Shown here in pieces: positions 11,083 to 21,098 of a DNA stretch of 64,000 nt. A model generated the notes under the pieces. The model was not told the DNA's origin. It worked only from the letters and a program-made list of their open reading frames with translations, and did no database searches. The position numbers and the translations under genes are program-made. Numbering within the stretch: position 1 is the first letter of the stretch; each line of letters opens with the position of its first letter. This DNA is from Aaosphaeria pasadenensis (taxonomy: Eukaryota; Ascomycota; Dothideomycetes; Pleosporales), in assembly GCA_022813625.1 (NCBI GenBank), contig JAKLMB010000029.1, positions 248,001 to 312,000 of the forward strand, in the 5' to 3' direction.

Positions 11083-12621
11083 TCACCCACCCGCCCCTAA
11101 TGACTCCCAGTCGTCATTAAACGGCGGCAAGCCTTCTGGATCCAGATACCCTTTCACCTGATAGCGCATCAAGTCTCCACTGTAGTCACGTACTATACAA
11201 TCGACAACACCATCTTCGCCCCTGATGATACTTGTCGCCATATGGCTTATAATCTCGCGATCCACACCGTTCTCACCACACCAAAGAGGGACCCAGGAAT
11301 CCCATTCGGTGCCGTTATGAGAGATGTAATGGATACAGTTGTCGTCTCCTCGAGCCATCATGTGTGCGAATGGCCGCCCATCCACACCGTCCCCAGAAAC
11401 AACGCTGATCGTATGAGGAAGTACCCCTCCCTCATGGCTTGCCGGTACGATGTCCCAGTCATTGGCCCATGCACCATTGCTGAACATCTTGTGGTAAGTC
11501 GAACCAGAGTTAACCACAACGTCGATTATTCCGTCGCCCTCGGGAGAACGCCACGATACTGCCCGCGGCGGCGAGAAATCGGTATCTTCAATGACATTCC
11601 CTTTTCCTAGCTCTTCCCACAAGTTCGACCAGCCTCCCTCATTTGTCCACCGCAGATGATAAATCCAGGTGTTGCGTCTGGCAAAGACATCGATCCTGTT
11701 TTCGTCCCATGACGTCGCAGACACTTCGCCAGTGAACTCGGAGCCCAAGTATTCGAACTCACTCCAGAAGCCGTTGTCTTGCGAGACAGTCCACATTTCG
11801 CCCATCGAGTCAATAGCAAAGATATCAATCCCACCGTTACCTCGAGACACCGCGGTTGGACGGGTCAGAATGGGTGCGCGAACAGGCCTAGGGACCTCCT
11901 CCCATCCCCTCCCCCACGAACCATCCCTAAAGTACGCAACCACTATTTGGCCAGTAATTGCGTCGACTGAAACTGCCATCTGGGTGCCGTCGCCGGTCTT
12001 GACAGCGATCGGGGCGAGCAGGAACTTCTGGTCGAGCACTTTGATCCATTCGCCTTGTCTGCTTTCCTCGATCCATAATGTTCCGTCTTCCTTCAGGTCC
12101 CAGGCGATCAGACCAAATGGCGACTCAGAGGCTCCGCCAAACGTTCGAGGGATGATGCTTTGGTTATTTAACATTGGTCGCGGTTCTGGGTTTGGTGATT
12201 CGGTAGGGTGGTCGTAATAATAAGTCGAGCTCGACATGTATGTCGTTGTAGTACTAGGATAATAGTAATAAGGATACGAAGACGTTACACCCGATTGCAA
12301 TCGAGAACTTGATCTAATAATATATGTCAATCCTAAATTTTTGGAATCATTTGGTATTGTTTCCACTCACGCGTTACTCGCATTGACACGTTTGGCGCCA
12401 ACTACTGTCCCAACGATGACTCCAACGATTACCCCAACCCCCAGTAGTACTACAGGTATCATTACCGGTCTCTTCCATAATGGCTTTTTGTTAGGCGTGG
12501 GAGCAGCTGTTTGAGATTGTGATACACTCGGCAATGCGCCGCCTTGTGTCTTTGGCGTAGTAGCTACTGCCTCCGAATATGGCGGAGGCGGATCCAATGT
12601 AGCTCTGTCTACGTCCGCCAT
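11083..12621 (-). CDS. Membrane-anchored beta-propeller, fucose-lectin/PLL-like
   Basis: Exon 1 is 12621-12371 and exon 2 is 12313-11083, with a 57-nt intron (gtgagt...attattag). The product is 493 aa. I start at 12621 (ACC-ATG-G context, MADVDRATL); an in-frame ATG nine codons upstream is possible. Order: a short proline-rich cytosolic head with PPPPYSE (a PPxY-type WW ligand), one hydrophobic segment (about 56-75, VMIPVVLLGVGVIVGVIVGTVVG) preceded by KKPLWKRP, a Ser/Tyr/Pro-rich stalk (SSYPYYYYP...), then repeated blades with motifs such as IDVFARR-TWIYHLRW and DWDIVPASHEGG. The blade spacing resembles fungal fucose-binding lectins and bacterial PLL propellers. The inside-positive topology suggests a type II surface protein presenting a glycan-binding head. 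Ligand and function are inferred. Confidence 0.75.
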
Positions 12622-13653
12622 GGTTGTAACATAATTGAAGAACCGCAATCAAGGGAGTACTTCCTCCCCATCATACATATACATACAAAGTACGAATGCT
12701 GCCAAGTCGCATTTCAAGTTATACATCGAAGGATTTGGGCCTGACAAGCATCCATCGCACGACCCTCCAATCAGCGATTCTTCCCGTGCCGACTCCCCGG
12801 ATTCTGCTCTCTGCCAATATCACCTGGTCGCACCATAGCCCCCAAGGGAAGCTATGAATATTGAGTCAGGCAAATATGATGTCGATAATGGTGCTACTAT
12901 ATATTAAACATTCGTCTGCGGCTGCCCGAGGCTGGATTGGGTCTCAATGTGCGGCTCAACACATGGTTCTGGACCTTGAGGTGGACATGTGAACCCGGGC
13001 ATCCGTGGGCACCTTGTAGAAGTTGTAGCACTATGGATTCTGGATCATGGGAAAGTAGAAGGAGATGGGATTGTAAGATGTGAATGTCAGAATGGAATCT
13101 GTCACAGGTGTTAATATTGGTATTCTGTTCAACTAAGTACATTACAGCACGGCATTTTTTCCACATTCGAAGGCGATGTTGAGGTGGCGTGATCTGCGAA
13201 TTGCTTCGTCCTATCTTTTCTGCTGGATCGAATTATCCGTCTCTTGATACACGGGCTGGGTGCAATCATTGGTCGTTGACTATCTGAGCTGATGATGGTC
13301 GCGAACTTGAAGCGATGTTTGTGATCCCGCCTATTCACTTTCTTTGTTTGTTAGGCAACCGTGAAGCACGTGCACTCGCACGATTGTGACTCCCCACCAA
13401 AACCACACGCCCGGGGCGCCCTTCACGCCCTTGCAGCAGTGCTCAAATCCGATTGTTTGCCCGCTGAATAGAATCAATTCTGTTCGTACGAATTCGATGA
13501 GATTCCAAAAAAGAAAGGTGATATGACGTGGCTATGGCAACGGCAAGACACTGTCTTAAAGACATTGTCTTACAACCCCTATTCACAACTATAAAAACTC
13601 CCTAGGCTCCCAGCCGGTTTCACAACTCCAATATCAATTTGCATCTGAACATC
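12622..13653. promoter_or_regulatory. Divergent promoter region, lectin-like gene / LRR gene
   Basis: About 1 kb lies between divergent starts. The LRR gene side carries a clear TATA box. The rest shows short frames only and no recognisable gene. Confidence 0.55.
13590..13596 (+). promoter_or_regulatory. TATA box of the LRR gene
   Basis: Sequence tataaaa sits 58-64 nt before the start codon at 13654, a plausible distance for a short-leader fungal promoter. Confidence 0.6.
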
Positions 13654-15577
13654 ATGGCTTCAGCAACTCTTCTACAGCTTTCCTCCCAGGATGGGATTAT
13701 GGACCAGGCCATATTTTGGGCAGACAAGATTCGAAACATTGCTTCAACATTGGCGCAGGACGATGTCGACGATGATGCAGGCGATGTTGCGAACAAGAAC
13801 TTCATAGTCATCGATGAGAGCATCATGGACGCACCTCGCCGAAAAGCCGCGGACCCCGTCAGTGCTACCATCGCTGAGAAAGCTGCCGAGCTGCTGTACC
13901 CTGCGCCCGATCATTCATTAGCACCGATCATCAAATACGAAAGGGATCTCGTCAAGCTTCGCAGACACGTGGTCGAGCAAAGAGTACGGGCCATCGATAC
14001 AGCGACCAAAGAGAACGAGCAATACAGTTGGCGCCATCGTATCATCGAGCAAGGCCCTTGGGATCCTCTCAAGGACCCCGTTTCCCTTGACGGGTCGCCT
14101 AGTTTGCCTATGCCAGTTCAAATCGCAGAACCCAAGACGTTGAAGCCATTCTTTGATCACCTCAGAGTCGGTGGTACCGAGAACCAGGCTTCGTCAACAA
14201 CAGCCACTGAGAGCTCATCTCGAATCCAGGAGCCTCATTATGGTGTGGATGCTCTTGAGTTCGAGAAAGGTGTCGTGTATTCTGACCATCGAATGGACCT
14301 ATGCAAAATGGTACTCGGCCCAACGAATATCAAAGATCTCTTGGAGAGCTTGAAGTCCAATGAGTTCATCACCCACTTCTTGCTAGGCAATAACATCATC
14401 GGACCGTACGGTGCGAAGTGTATCGCCGAGTTCCTGCAGGAGTACCCAGATCGTATTGATACTTGGTATTTGGCGGGAAATTGCATAGATGGAGCTAGCT
14501 TCAAAGTGTTGGTTGATCAGCTTGTGAAGTCTTCCACAGTCACGAACATCTGGTTGAAGCGCAATCCATTGGGACCGTCGTCTGCAGATGACCTGTTTCG
14601 ACTAATCACCGAAACGCCAAACCTCCGCACTTTGGATCTTGATCAGACCGAGCTCGGTGATGTCGGTGTCACCCATCTCTTCTCCAAATTGGCTGCATGG
14701 GAACCACCACTTCCTCTCCGCCACATCTACCTCAATGCCGTCGGCATTGGTCTCAGTGGTGCTACCGCGATTCGGAACTTTCTCTCTTCGCCGCACTGCC
14801 GACTAGAGTCTCTGTATGCCTCTAGTAATCCACTAGGATCTCCTGGTGTTGAAGCTCTTGCCGTAGGGTTGGCTGCCAACAAGAGCCTCACCCGCCTGTC
14901 GCTCACGTCGGTTGGCCTAACTGATGACGGCACGATCACACTCTGCGAGTCGCTGTATGACAATCCAACACTCATGACGCTGCAACTTGGTCACACCTAC
15001 GCAACTCGTGATCTCGATGCCAGGTACGTAGAGCCCTACGAACAACAACTTTTCACGATACACTAACATGCCCAATAGGTTCAATTGGATAACCGACAAA
15101 TCCGCGCCCGCCATCCAGACCTTGATCCGCCGCTCCCAAATCGCCTACCTGAATCTCAGCTTCAGCGCGCTCACCCACGTCGGCTTAAACCAGATCCTTA
15201 GCGCTGTCGCCTCCTCCCCTTCGATTCAATACTTCTTCGGCAAAACCATCTGGCCGCAATCCCGCGACGCCGAAGCAATCGCCGAAGGCCAAACGCACGC
15301 AGCCCTGGCCAAGCAGGCCCACGACCACATTGTCGCAAACATCAAGCGCATATACGGTGCGGACTACGATTACCACACCTTCCATGCTGAGGACAAGCGC
15401 TGGCTTCTCAGTGACAAGACTGATGTGAGGAAAATCGATTCGGTGTACCGGAATAGGGATGCGGGTCTGGCGAGGAGGCATATCAAGAAGTTGGACAAGT
15501 GGTGGGATGCGGATGATGAGACGTTGGCGCAGGTTATGAAGGCGACCGGACCGGTTTGCACTATGAGGAAACACTGA
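13654..15577 (+). CDS. Leucine-rich repeat (ribonuclease-inhibitor type) protein
   Basis: Exons 13654-15023 and 15079-15577 with a 55-nt intron (gtacgt...ccaatag) encode 622 aa. The in-frame codon upstream at 13639 is TTG, so the ATG at 13654 is the start. Residues 1-190 are a low-similarity, charged N-terminal region. From about 215 to 480 there are repeated RNI-type LRR units with the LxxLxLxxNxLG pattern: ITHFLLGNNIIGPYGAKCIAEFL, WLKRNPLGPSSADDL, LDLDQTELGDVGVTHLF, LSLTSVGLTDDGTITLCESL. A C-terminal region follows, rich in basic and acidic residues. RNI-like LRRs are protein-binding scaffolds (RanGAP and NOD types), but no catalytic signature is visible and the partner is unknown. Confidence 0.85.
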
Positions 15578-16322
15578 TGAGGTTGTTGCCTTTCGTGGCG
15601 TTTAGGGAGACTGGGAAAAACTTAGAATGGGCAGAATGAATCGGTGAATGGATGATATCAATGGGCAGTTGACAGCCTTAGAGAACTAGACAGGAACCAA
15701 TGTACAGGACGTTACAATTACTTCATAGAATGTACTATCAGCCAATTCACCTACCTATCTAGTAGATGTCGATGTATGCAGGTCAACCGTGATCACGTTT
15801 CCAAAGCTCTGGTTTGCCTGGCCCGAGATGTTCGTACGTCATACCGTTCCCATGTCATCAACTCGAACGGCGATAGGCCAGTCAGTCTCATGCAAGTTGC
15901 CTTCTTAACGCAATTTGCCTTATATAATAACAGTACAACACCGACATCCGCTATCAGGCTAAGTAAATTAATTGACCGATCGCTATAGCGAACGATCACT
16001 AGCAGCGACGATCTTGCCCCTCTAATGTTCAGCGAAATTGTGGCACGTTAAGATAAGCGCAACTACAAGTAGGTAGCTGCAGGCGTAGGTCGCAGTGCTC
16101 CAGGATCTATCGAATCTCGAAGCTACGCCACAGCATTCCTACATCAGTCGTACTGCGCCGTTTCGGCGGAGGTAGTGCTGGTCCTCACGCTCGACTACAG
16201 TTCCATAGGACCGAAACTCTGAATATATACCAATACTGGAAAACAAGAACTTGTGAACTCCTCTTACCGGAACTCCTCGCCTTATCAGTGCATTATACTA
16301 CCTTCACAACACCATTCCAACC
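15578..16322. other. Intergenic: LRR gene 3' flank and SDR promoter
   Basis: No gene seen. It contains a 12-nt perfect palindrome (15980-15991) and a TATA-like site (16224-16229) ahead of the SDR gene. Confidence 0.55.
16224..16229 (+). promoter_or_regulatory. TATA-like element of the SDR gene
   Basis: Sequence tatata, about 95 nt before the SDR start at 16323. Confidence 0.45.
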
Positions 16323-17339
16323 ATGGGCGTGAGTCTATCAGCAATCTTGACGCAAATCTTTCCACACAAAGACCGCGCTCCAATTACAGAGAAGAACTTA
16401 GGCTCACAGAAGGGCAAAGTCTTCATCGTGACGGGAGGAAGCAGCGGTATTGGCTACGAGCTCACCAAACTACTCTACGCCGCCGGCGCGAAGGTCTATA
16501 TTCTTTCCCGCACACCATCCAATGTCGAGGCAGCAATCCAACGTATGGAAGAAACATACGCTGGTGTCGACAAGAACGACCTTGGATCTTTGCACTTCAT
16601 ACCTTTGGATCTCGAAGACCTTGAGAGTGTGAGAGACGCAGCTAGGAGCTTTAAAGAGAAGGAGACAAGGCTCGATGTCCTGTTCTGCAATGCAGGTCTT
16701 GCAGCTGTGCCGGGTAACAAGAAGACAAAGCAGGGCATCGAAATCCACCTGGGAGTCAATACTGTAGCCCATGTTCTTCTCGAAAGAAGCTTACTATCGG
16801 TTCTTTCCGCCACCGCAAAGGTTGCACCAAAGGACAGTGTGCGGGTAGTCTGGTCCGCGAGCATCGTCGTAGACTGCATGGCCCCCACAGGTGGAGTGCC
16901 TCCATCTTTCCTGGAGACTCCCGGAACGAATATAGGCGTAAACTACTCCATCTCGAAAACGGCTGCATGGTTTTCTGCCTCGCAGCTGGCAAGAGAACAC
17001 GGAAGGGAATCTGGCGTGATTAACATCGCTGGCAATCCCGGGACGTACTTTACCAATGTTTGGAGGTTCACCCCAACAATCATTTCTTCTGTCTTCAGGT
17101 TATTTATGAGAGATACTATCTTTGGTGCGTATACGTATCTTTGGATGGGATTTTCAAACGAGGTCACGATGGAGACTGCTGAAGAGGGGAGGTATGGGAT
17201 TTGCGACGGGAGATGGCATCCGGGGCAGAGGGAGGATCTTGTTCTCGCGAATTTAGCAGTTGAGGACGGGGGAACGGGGGAGGCAAAGAGATATATGGAG
17301 TGGGTAGATGAGAAGATTAGACCATTTCTGGATGTGTGA
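16323..17339 (+). CDS. Short-chain dehydrogenase/reductase
   Basis: A single exon of 338 codons starts in good context (aaccATGG). The Rossmann signature TGGSSGIG is at 37-44, the structural NAG at 123-125, a candidate active-site Ser in VWSAS near 178-180, and the catalytic YSISK at 208-212. The layout (N-terminal extension of about 30 residues before the nucleotide-binding motif, C-terminal tail of about 70) resembles fungal retinol-dehydrogenase/WWOX-like SDRs that use NADP(H). The substrate cannot be read from sequence. The next gene, a beta-lactamase-fold hydrolase, lies 466 bp downstream in the same orientation. Confidence 0.9.
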   Translation: MGVSLSAILTQIFPHKDRAPITEKNLGSQKGKVFIVTGGSSGIGYELTKLLYAAGAKVYILSRTPSNVEAAIQRMEETYAGVDKNDLGSLHFIPLDLEDLESVRDAARSFKEKETRLDVLFCNAGLAAVPGNKKTKQGIEIHLGVNTVAHVLLERSLLSVLSATAKVAPKDSVRVVWSASIVVDCMAPTGGVPPSFLETPGTNIGVNYSISKTAAWFSASQLAREHGRESGVINIAGNPGTYFTNVWRFTPTIISSVFRLFMRDTIFGAYTYLWMGFSNEVTMETAEEGRYGICDGRWHPGQREDLVLANLAVEDGGTGEAKRYMEWVDEKIRPFLDV

Positions 17340-17805
17340 CGCTCGATAGATTGGACAGACAGCATGGGGAGGGGAAACAAGAAAGAGGATTGGGCATTTC
17401 CCTATCTTTCACTACAACAATCTCAGATGTAGGATATAAACATTGCAGTAAGGTTCTACGAATTTGAAGGTGAAATGATTACCACCACAATAATTGGTTT
17501 ACGTGCTTAATATGGAATGGAGCAACCAGACCAAATGAGATAACCCTCCCGTCTCATTGGTGGACCGGTCGTTTTCCTGATTGGGCTTAATCAGATTCCT
17601 GGACTCTCTCTTCTACTGCCCGACATGTCTTAGTATTTTATAGGGCTTATCAAAATAATGTAAGAAACCCACTGTGCCGGCTGTGCCACCATCGTGGAAA
17701 ATGAGAGCTTATAAAGGAGGGTTCGCTGCAATAAAGGGTCAAAGTCTTCTCAGTACAATATCCCCACGTCCTTTTATCATTTGCATTGCATTTTAAACAA
17801 ACAAG
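17340..17805. other. Intergenic: SDR 3' flank and hydrolase promoter
   Basis: No gene. A TATA box (17710-17715) precedes the hydrolase. Confidence 0.6.
17710..17715 (+). promoter_or_regulatory. TATA box of the beta-lactamase-fold gene
   Basis: Sequence tataaa, about 91 nt ahead of the start codon at 17806. Confidence 0.5.
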
Positions 17806-19284
17806 ATGGCATTCTACTCTGAGACCAAGGTTGCTCCGCAAGACGTTACATATGAAGCATCGGTACCTTTCGAGCAAGCATACAAAGCAGCTCTCGAGAA
17901 GAAGATCCTGCCGTAAGTGTTTGCCTTTGCCTGCACAGCAGCCCAAGAGTGGACCATGAACTGAACTCTGTGTTTAGCGGTTACGCACTCATCGCGGGTG
18001 ACCGAGATGGTAATACACTTTGATCCCCTTTCAATAATAATTAATGATCAACAATCCCCATTCTAGGAAACATTCTATACTCCAAGGCAGACGGTGTCGC
18101 ATCACTCAAGGAGGGAGAAAACCAACCCTTCAAGCTCGACACAATATGTTGGATCGCCTCTATGACCAAACTACTCACCTCTGTGGCTTGCTTGCAAGCT
18201 GTAGAAGCGGGACTGTTGGAATTGGATAAACCTGTCACAGAGACACTACCAGAAGTAGGCAAGTACGGGATACTCACAGGATGGAATGACGAGAAGAACG
18301 AAGGCATATACGAACAGCACAAGACGCCAGTCACATTGCGGTAAGAGCTCCAATTGTAGCACATAAGTAATGAACAGGAATAATTAGAAGCAGCATGCTT
18401 CTCTGCCATACCTCTGGCTATGAATATGACTGGTTCAGCCCACTGCTGGCAAAGTGGCGTGCGAGTAGAAACGAACAACCTTGGACAGGACCGACCGTTG
18501 AAGACAAGACGACACTGCCGCTTCTTTTCGAGCCCGGTACTAACTTCCGATATGGTGGCAGCCCAGATTGGACAGGAAAGCTGATCGAACGGGTGACGGG
18601 TAAGACGCTCGAGGAGTTTATGGTCGAAAAGATCTTCGAGCCTCTAGGTATCAAGGATCTTACTTTCTATCCGAAGAAACGGGAGGACATGAAGGATCGC
18701 ATAGCAACGTTGAGCACATTGAGTGAGACGGGTGAAGCGCCGGCGAAAGACGCTTCAGAGCAAGATATGCTATTCGGAGGTACCGATTGCTTAGGTGGCG
18801 GAGGCGGGTATGGCAGCGCACAGGACTACTTCAAGTTCCTGCAGGCTGTTCTGCGACGAGATAGCAGGCTTCTCAAATCTGAATCGTATGATGAGCTATT
18901 CCGACCTCAGCTGAACGATGAAGTTAAGTCGGCATTGAACGAGTACCTGCGCTCTTCGCCAGTACATGCTCAGTTCTTGGGCATGAGTTTGCCTCAGGAA
19001 ATCGAGAAGACGTGGAGCTTTGCAGGCTTGACGGTTGAGCAGGATCTAGAAGGGAGAATGTTGGCGGGCACTCATACTTGGGGAGGTGTTCCTAGTATGA
19101 CATGGGTAAGTAGGTTGCCTCTATTTGAGAAGCTTGAATTAACAACCAGCAGTACATGGACCACAAGGCAGGAATCTGTGGTGTTGCTTTCTGCCAGATT
19201 ATGCCACCTATGTTTCCTGGTGTTTTGGCCCTCCACGAACAATTCCAGAAGGCAATGTACGCAAAAGCTACTAAAGAGGAGTAA
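17806..19284 (+). CDS. Beta-lactamase-fold serine hydrolase/transesterase
   Basis: Five exons: 17806-17912, 17978-18009 (32 nt), 18067-18340, 18388-19105 and 19153-19284; the introns are 65, 57, 47 and 47 nt. The product is 420 aa. The class-C-like nucleophile motif SMTK is at 78-81. Later come LRSSMLLCHTSGYEYDW, FRYGGSPDWTGKLIERVTG and the HTWGGVPSMTW-YMDHKAGI block, which matches the family once the last intron is removed. The acceptor of intron 3 is a tandem NAGNAG (tag at 18385-18387, aag at 18388-18390), so a 419-aa form is equally in frame. There is no signal peptide, so it is probably intracellular. Relatives include EstB-type esterases and the LovD acyltransferase; the actual substrate is unknown. 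Confidence 0.88.
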
Positions 19285-19478
19285 AGTGAGTAAGGATAAT
19301 CCTGGAAATCTGCTCTTCTAGTGATATTTATACCACCATTTTGATCACTTTTCAATAGACTGTAGGCATTCAAAATGAACTTTCAAAACTTGCTTTGTTA
19401 TACAATTCTACATCTTGAGCATCTCACTATCCACCTTCAGCCGAGGTCAAAAGGTAGTTCCTGCCAGTGCTGCTCCGA

Positions 19479-21098
19479 TCAGTATTCGCCATCGGTCAGT
19501 GGCTCTTGGGGGGACTCCGGATCTGTCTCCCCCTCAACATCTGGGACCAGCTCCGGCACTGGTTCGATTTCGGACTCCTCCTCGGAGTCCTCACCCGAGT
19601 CTGGCAACTCCATTGGAGATGCCTGGGTACCGAGGCCCCAGTGGCCATTTGCGCCTGGGGTAGGAGAACCCCCAGGAAGTAGTTGGCCCTGCGGGCCGCC
19701 ATGCTCTGGCTCCCTACCCGAGCCTGCTTCCTGAAAAATCGCCGGCAGCATGGCGCCCGCGTTGCGGGAGAAGCGGGCGAGTGGAGAGGCGGAGAAGGAG
19801 TCTCCAGAGGCTGGGGAGTCGAAGGGATGCTCCTCCTCGTCGGATGCAGGGTACACCGACTCATCGTCCGACTCGGAGGTGTCGGGGCTCTGGCTGTTAC
19901 TGCTGTGGTGGAGTCTCTCAGATTGAGGATTCTGGGAGACTCGGCGAACCAAGCTGTCTCGCACATGTTCAACGAGTCTGTCCATGATGGGGACATCGGG
20001 GAATTCATCTCTGACGTATTGGACAGCTTGAAGAAATACTTCCTCTCGGCTTGCGCCACGGTGAATGGCAGGTACCTCTTTGAAATCATCTTCAGGCGAT
20101 GACGAGTAGTACCTGAGAACTTCGTGTGTAGATGAGTCAAGCTGGTACTCTTCGCGAACACGCTTGCGGTGGTGGACATTCCTTGGAGAGCTGGATGCTG
20201 ATCCCGGGAGGGAGTCGGTGCTCGCGGCCGTTTCTGTGGTATAGCCGCTATGCTCGACATCGTAGTTGCTTGCCTCAATACCGGATGCGCTTCTATGACC
20301 CTCAAGGGGTCCATTATGGACGGCGCTATCATATTGGTCATGTGTGGGAACCGAGGATGAAGACTCCGCGGTCAGTGTCTGCTCAGTTGTAGGCTCCAAT
20401 TTCGACAACTCTGCGTTCACATCCTCTGTGACTGTGAGACCATTCTCTGGGCTTCCGGTATATTTTCTGGAAAGTCTCTTGACGCCAGCTCTATACGTGG
20501 CTTCAGCAAAGTGGCATTGGACAGCGGTTTTGGCCTTTGAAAGTGCGGTTGTAGCCTCGTCAGAGAGCTTGATGAGCTCCAATGCGTATGGAGATCGAAT
20601 GTCGCGTAGGCCCATGTCCTCATTATAGGAGTTGGAGATACTCTGCTTGACCGGAGCAACGAACTTCCTCTTGAACAATTCCTCCTCCACCTGGTCCATA
20701 TCTCCCCCGAGCATTCTACCTTGGTTGACTTCCTCAATCTCCCAATCTATCCACTGTTTCAACTGTTCAGCACTTTCATCGACGCTTTCTCCGATTTTAA
20801 GCGCAGCCTCGTTGTCTCTGCAAACCGTCGTGTAGTACTTCATCATGTTTCGAAAGCGCTGAGCACGGTCAGGGTTGGCTCGATACGCATGGAGTGAAGC
20901 TGTACCAGCTTTGAAGAGGGCATCGATGAGAAGGGAGTAGGTTAGATCTGATTCCGCTTCGGGATCAGAGGCGCTTGGAAGATATGGGGTCAAGGTGATG
21001 GAGTCATCGTAGTCTCCATCTTCATTCTCAGTCATGACCGTGTCATGATGTGCGGTGCCCTGCATCAATGCAGCAAGCCACTGTGGTTGGGACGCCAT
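19479..21098 (-). CDS. Unrecognised acidic Ser-rich protein
   Basis: 539 aa from the ATG at 21098 (MASQPQWLA). I do not recognise the family. Residues 40-210 are predicted mostly helical, with long charged amphipathic stretches (ALFKAGTASLHAYRANPDRAQRF, QLKQWIDWEIEEVNQGRM). From about 230 on it is low-complexity: Ser/Thr/Glu-rich with SSSPRN, DTSESDDESVYPASDEEE and a very acidic, Pro-rich C-terminus (DSGEDSEEESEIEPVPE). The disordered tail has many potential CK2 sites, suggesting a nuclear or scaffold role, but that is a guess. The 5' leader appears to hold an intron (21147-21198). It converges on the hydrolase gene, leaving 194 bp. Confidence 0.7.
   Translation of the reverse strand: MASQPQWLAALMQGTAHHDTVMTENEDGDYDDSITLTPYLPSASDPEAESDLTYSLLIDALFKAGTASLHAYRANPDRAQRFRNMMKYYTTVCRDNEAALKIGESVDESAEQLKQWIDWEIEEVNQGRMLGGDMDQVEEELFKRKFVAPVKQSISNSYNEDMGLRDIRSPYALELIKLSDEATTALSKAKTAVQCHFAEATYRAGVKRLSRKYTGSPENGLTVTEDVNAELSKLEPTTEQTLTAESSSSVPTHDQYDSAVHNGPLEGHRSASGIEASNYDVEHSGYTTETAASTDSLPGSASSSPRNVHHRKRVREEYQLDSSTHEVLRYYSSSPEDDFKEVPAIHRGASREEVFLQAVQYVRDEFPDVPIMDRLVEHVRDSLVRRVSQNPQSERLHHSSNSQSPDTSESDDESVYPASDEEEHPFDSPASGDSFSASPLARFSRNAGAMLPAIFQEAGSGREPEHGGPQGQLLPGGSPTPGANGHWGLGTQASPMELPDSGEDSEEESEIEPVPELVPDVEGETDPESPQEPLTDGEY

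Noticed and set aside
19496..20341. 281-codon second minus-strand frame inside the acidic-protein gene
   Set aside because: Alternate frame of a Ser/Pro/Glu-rich coding region; its composition is derived from the longer frame.
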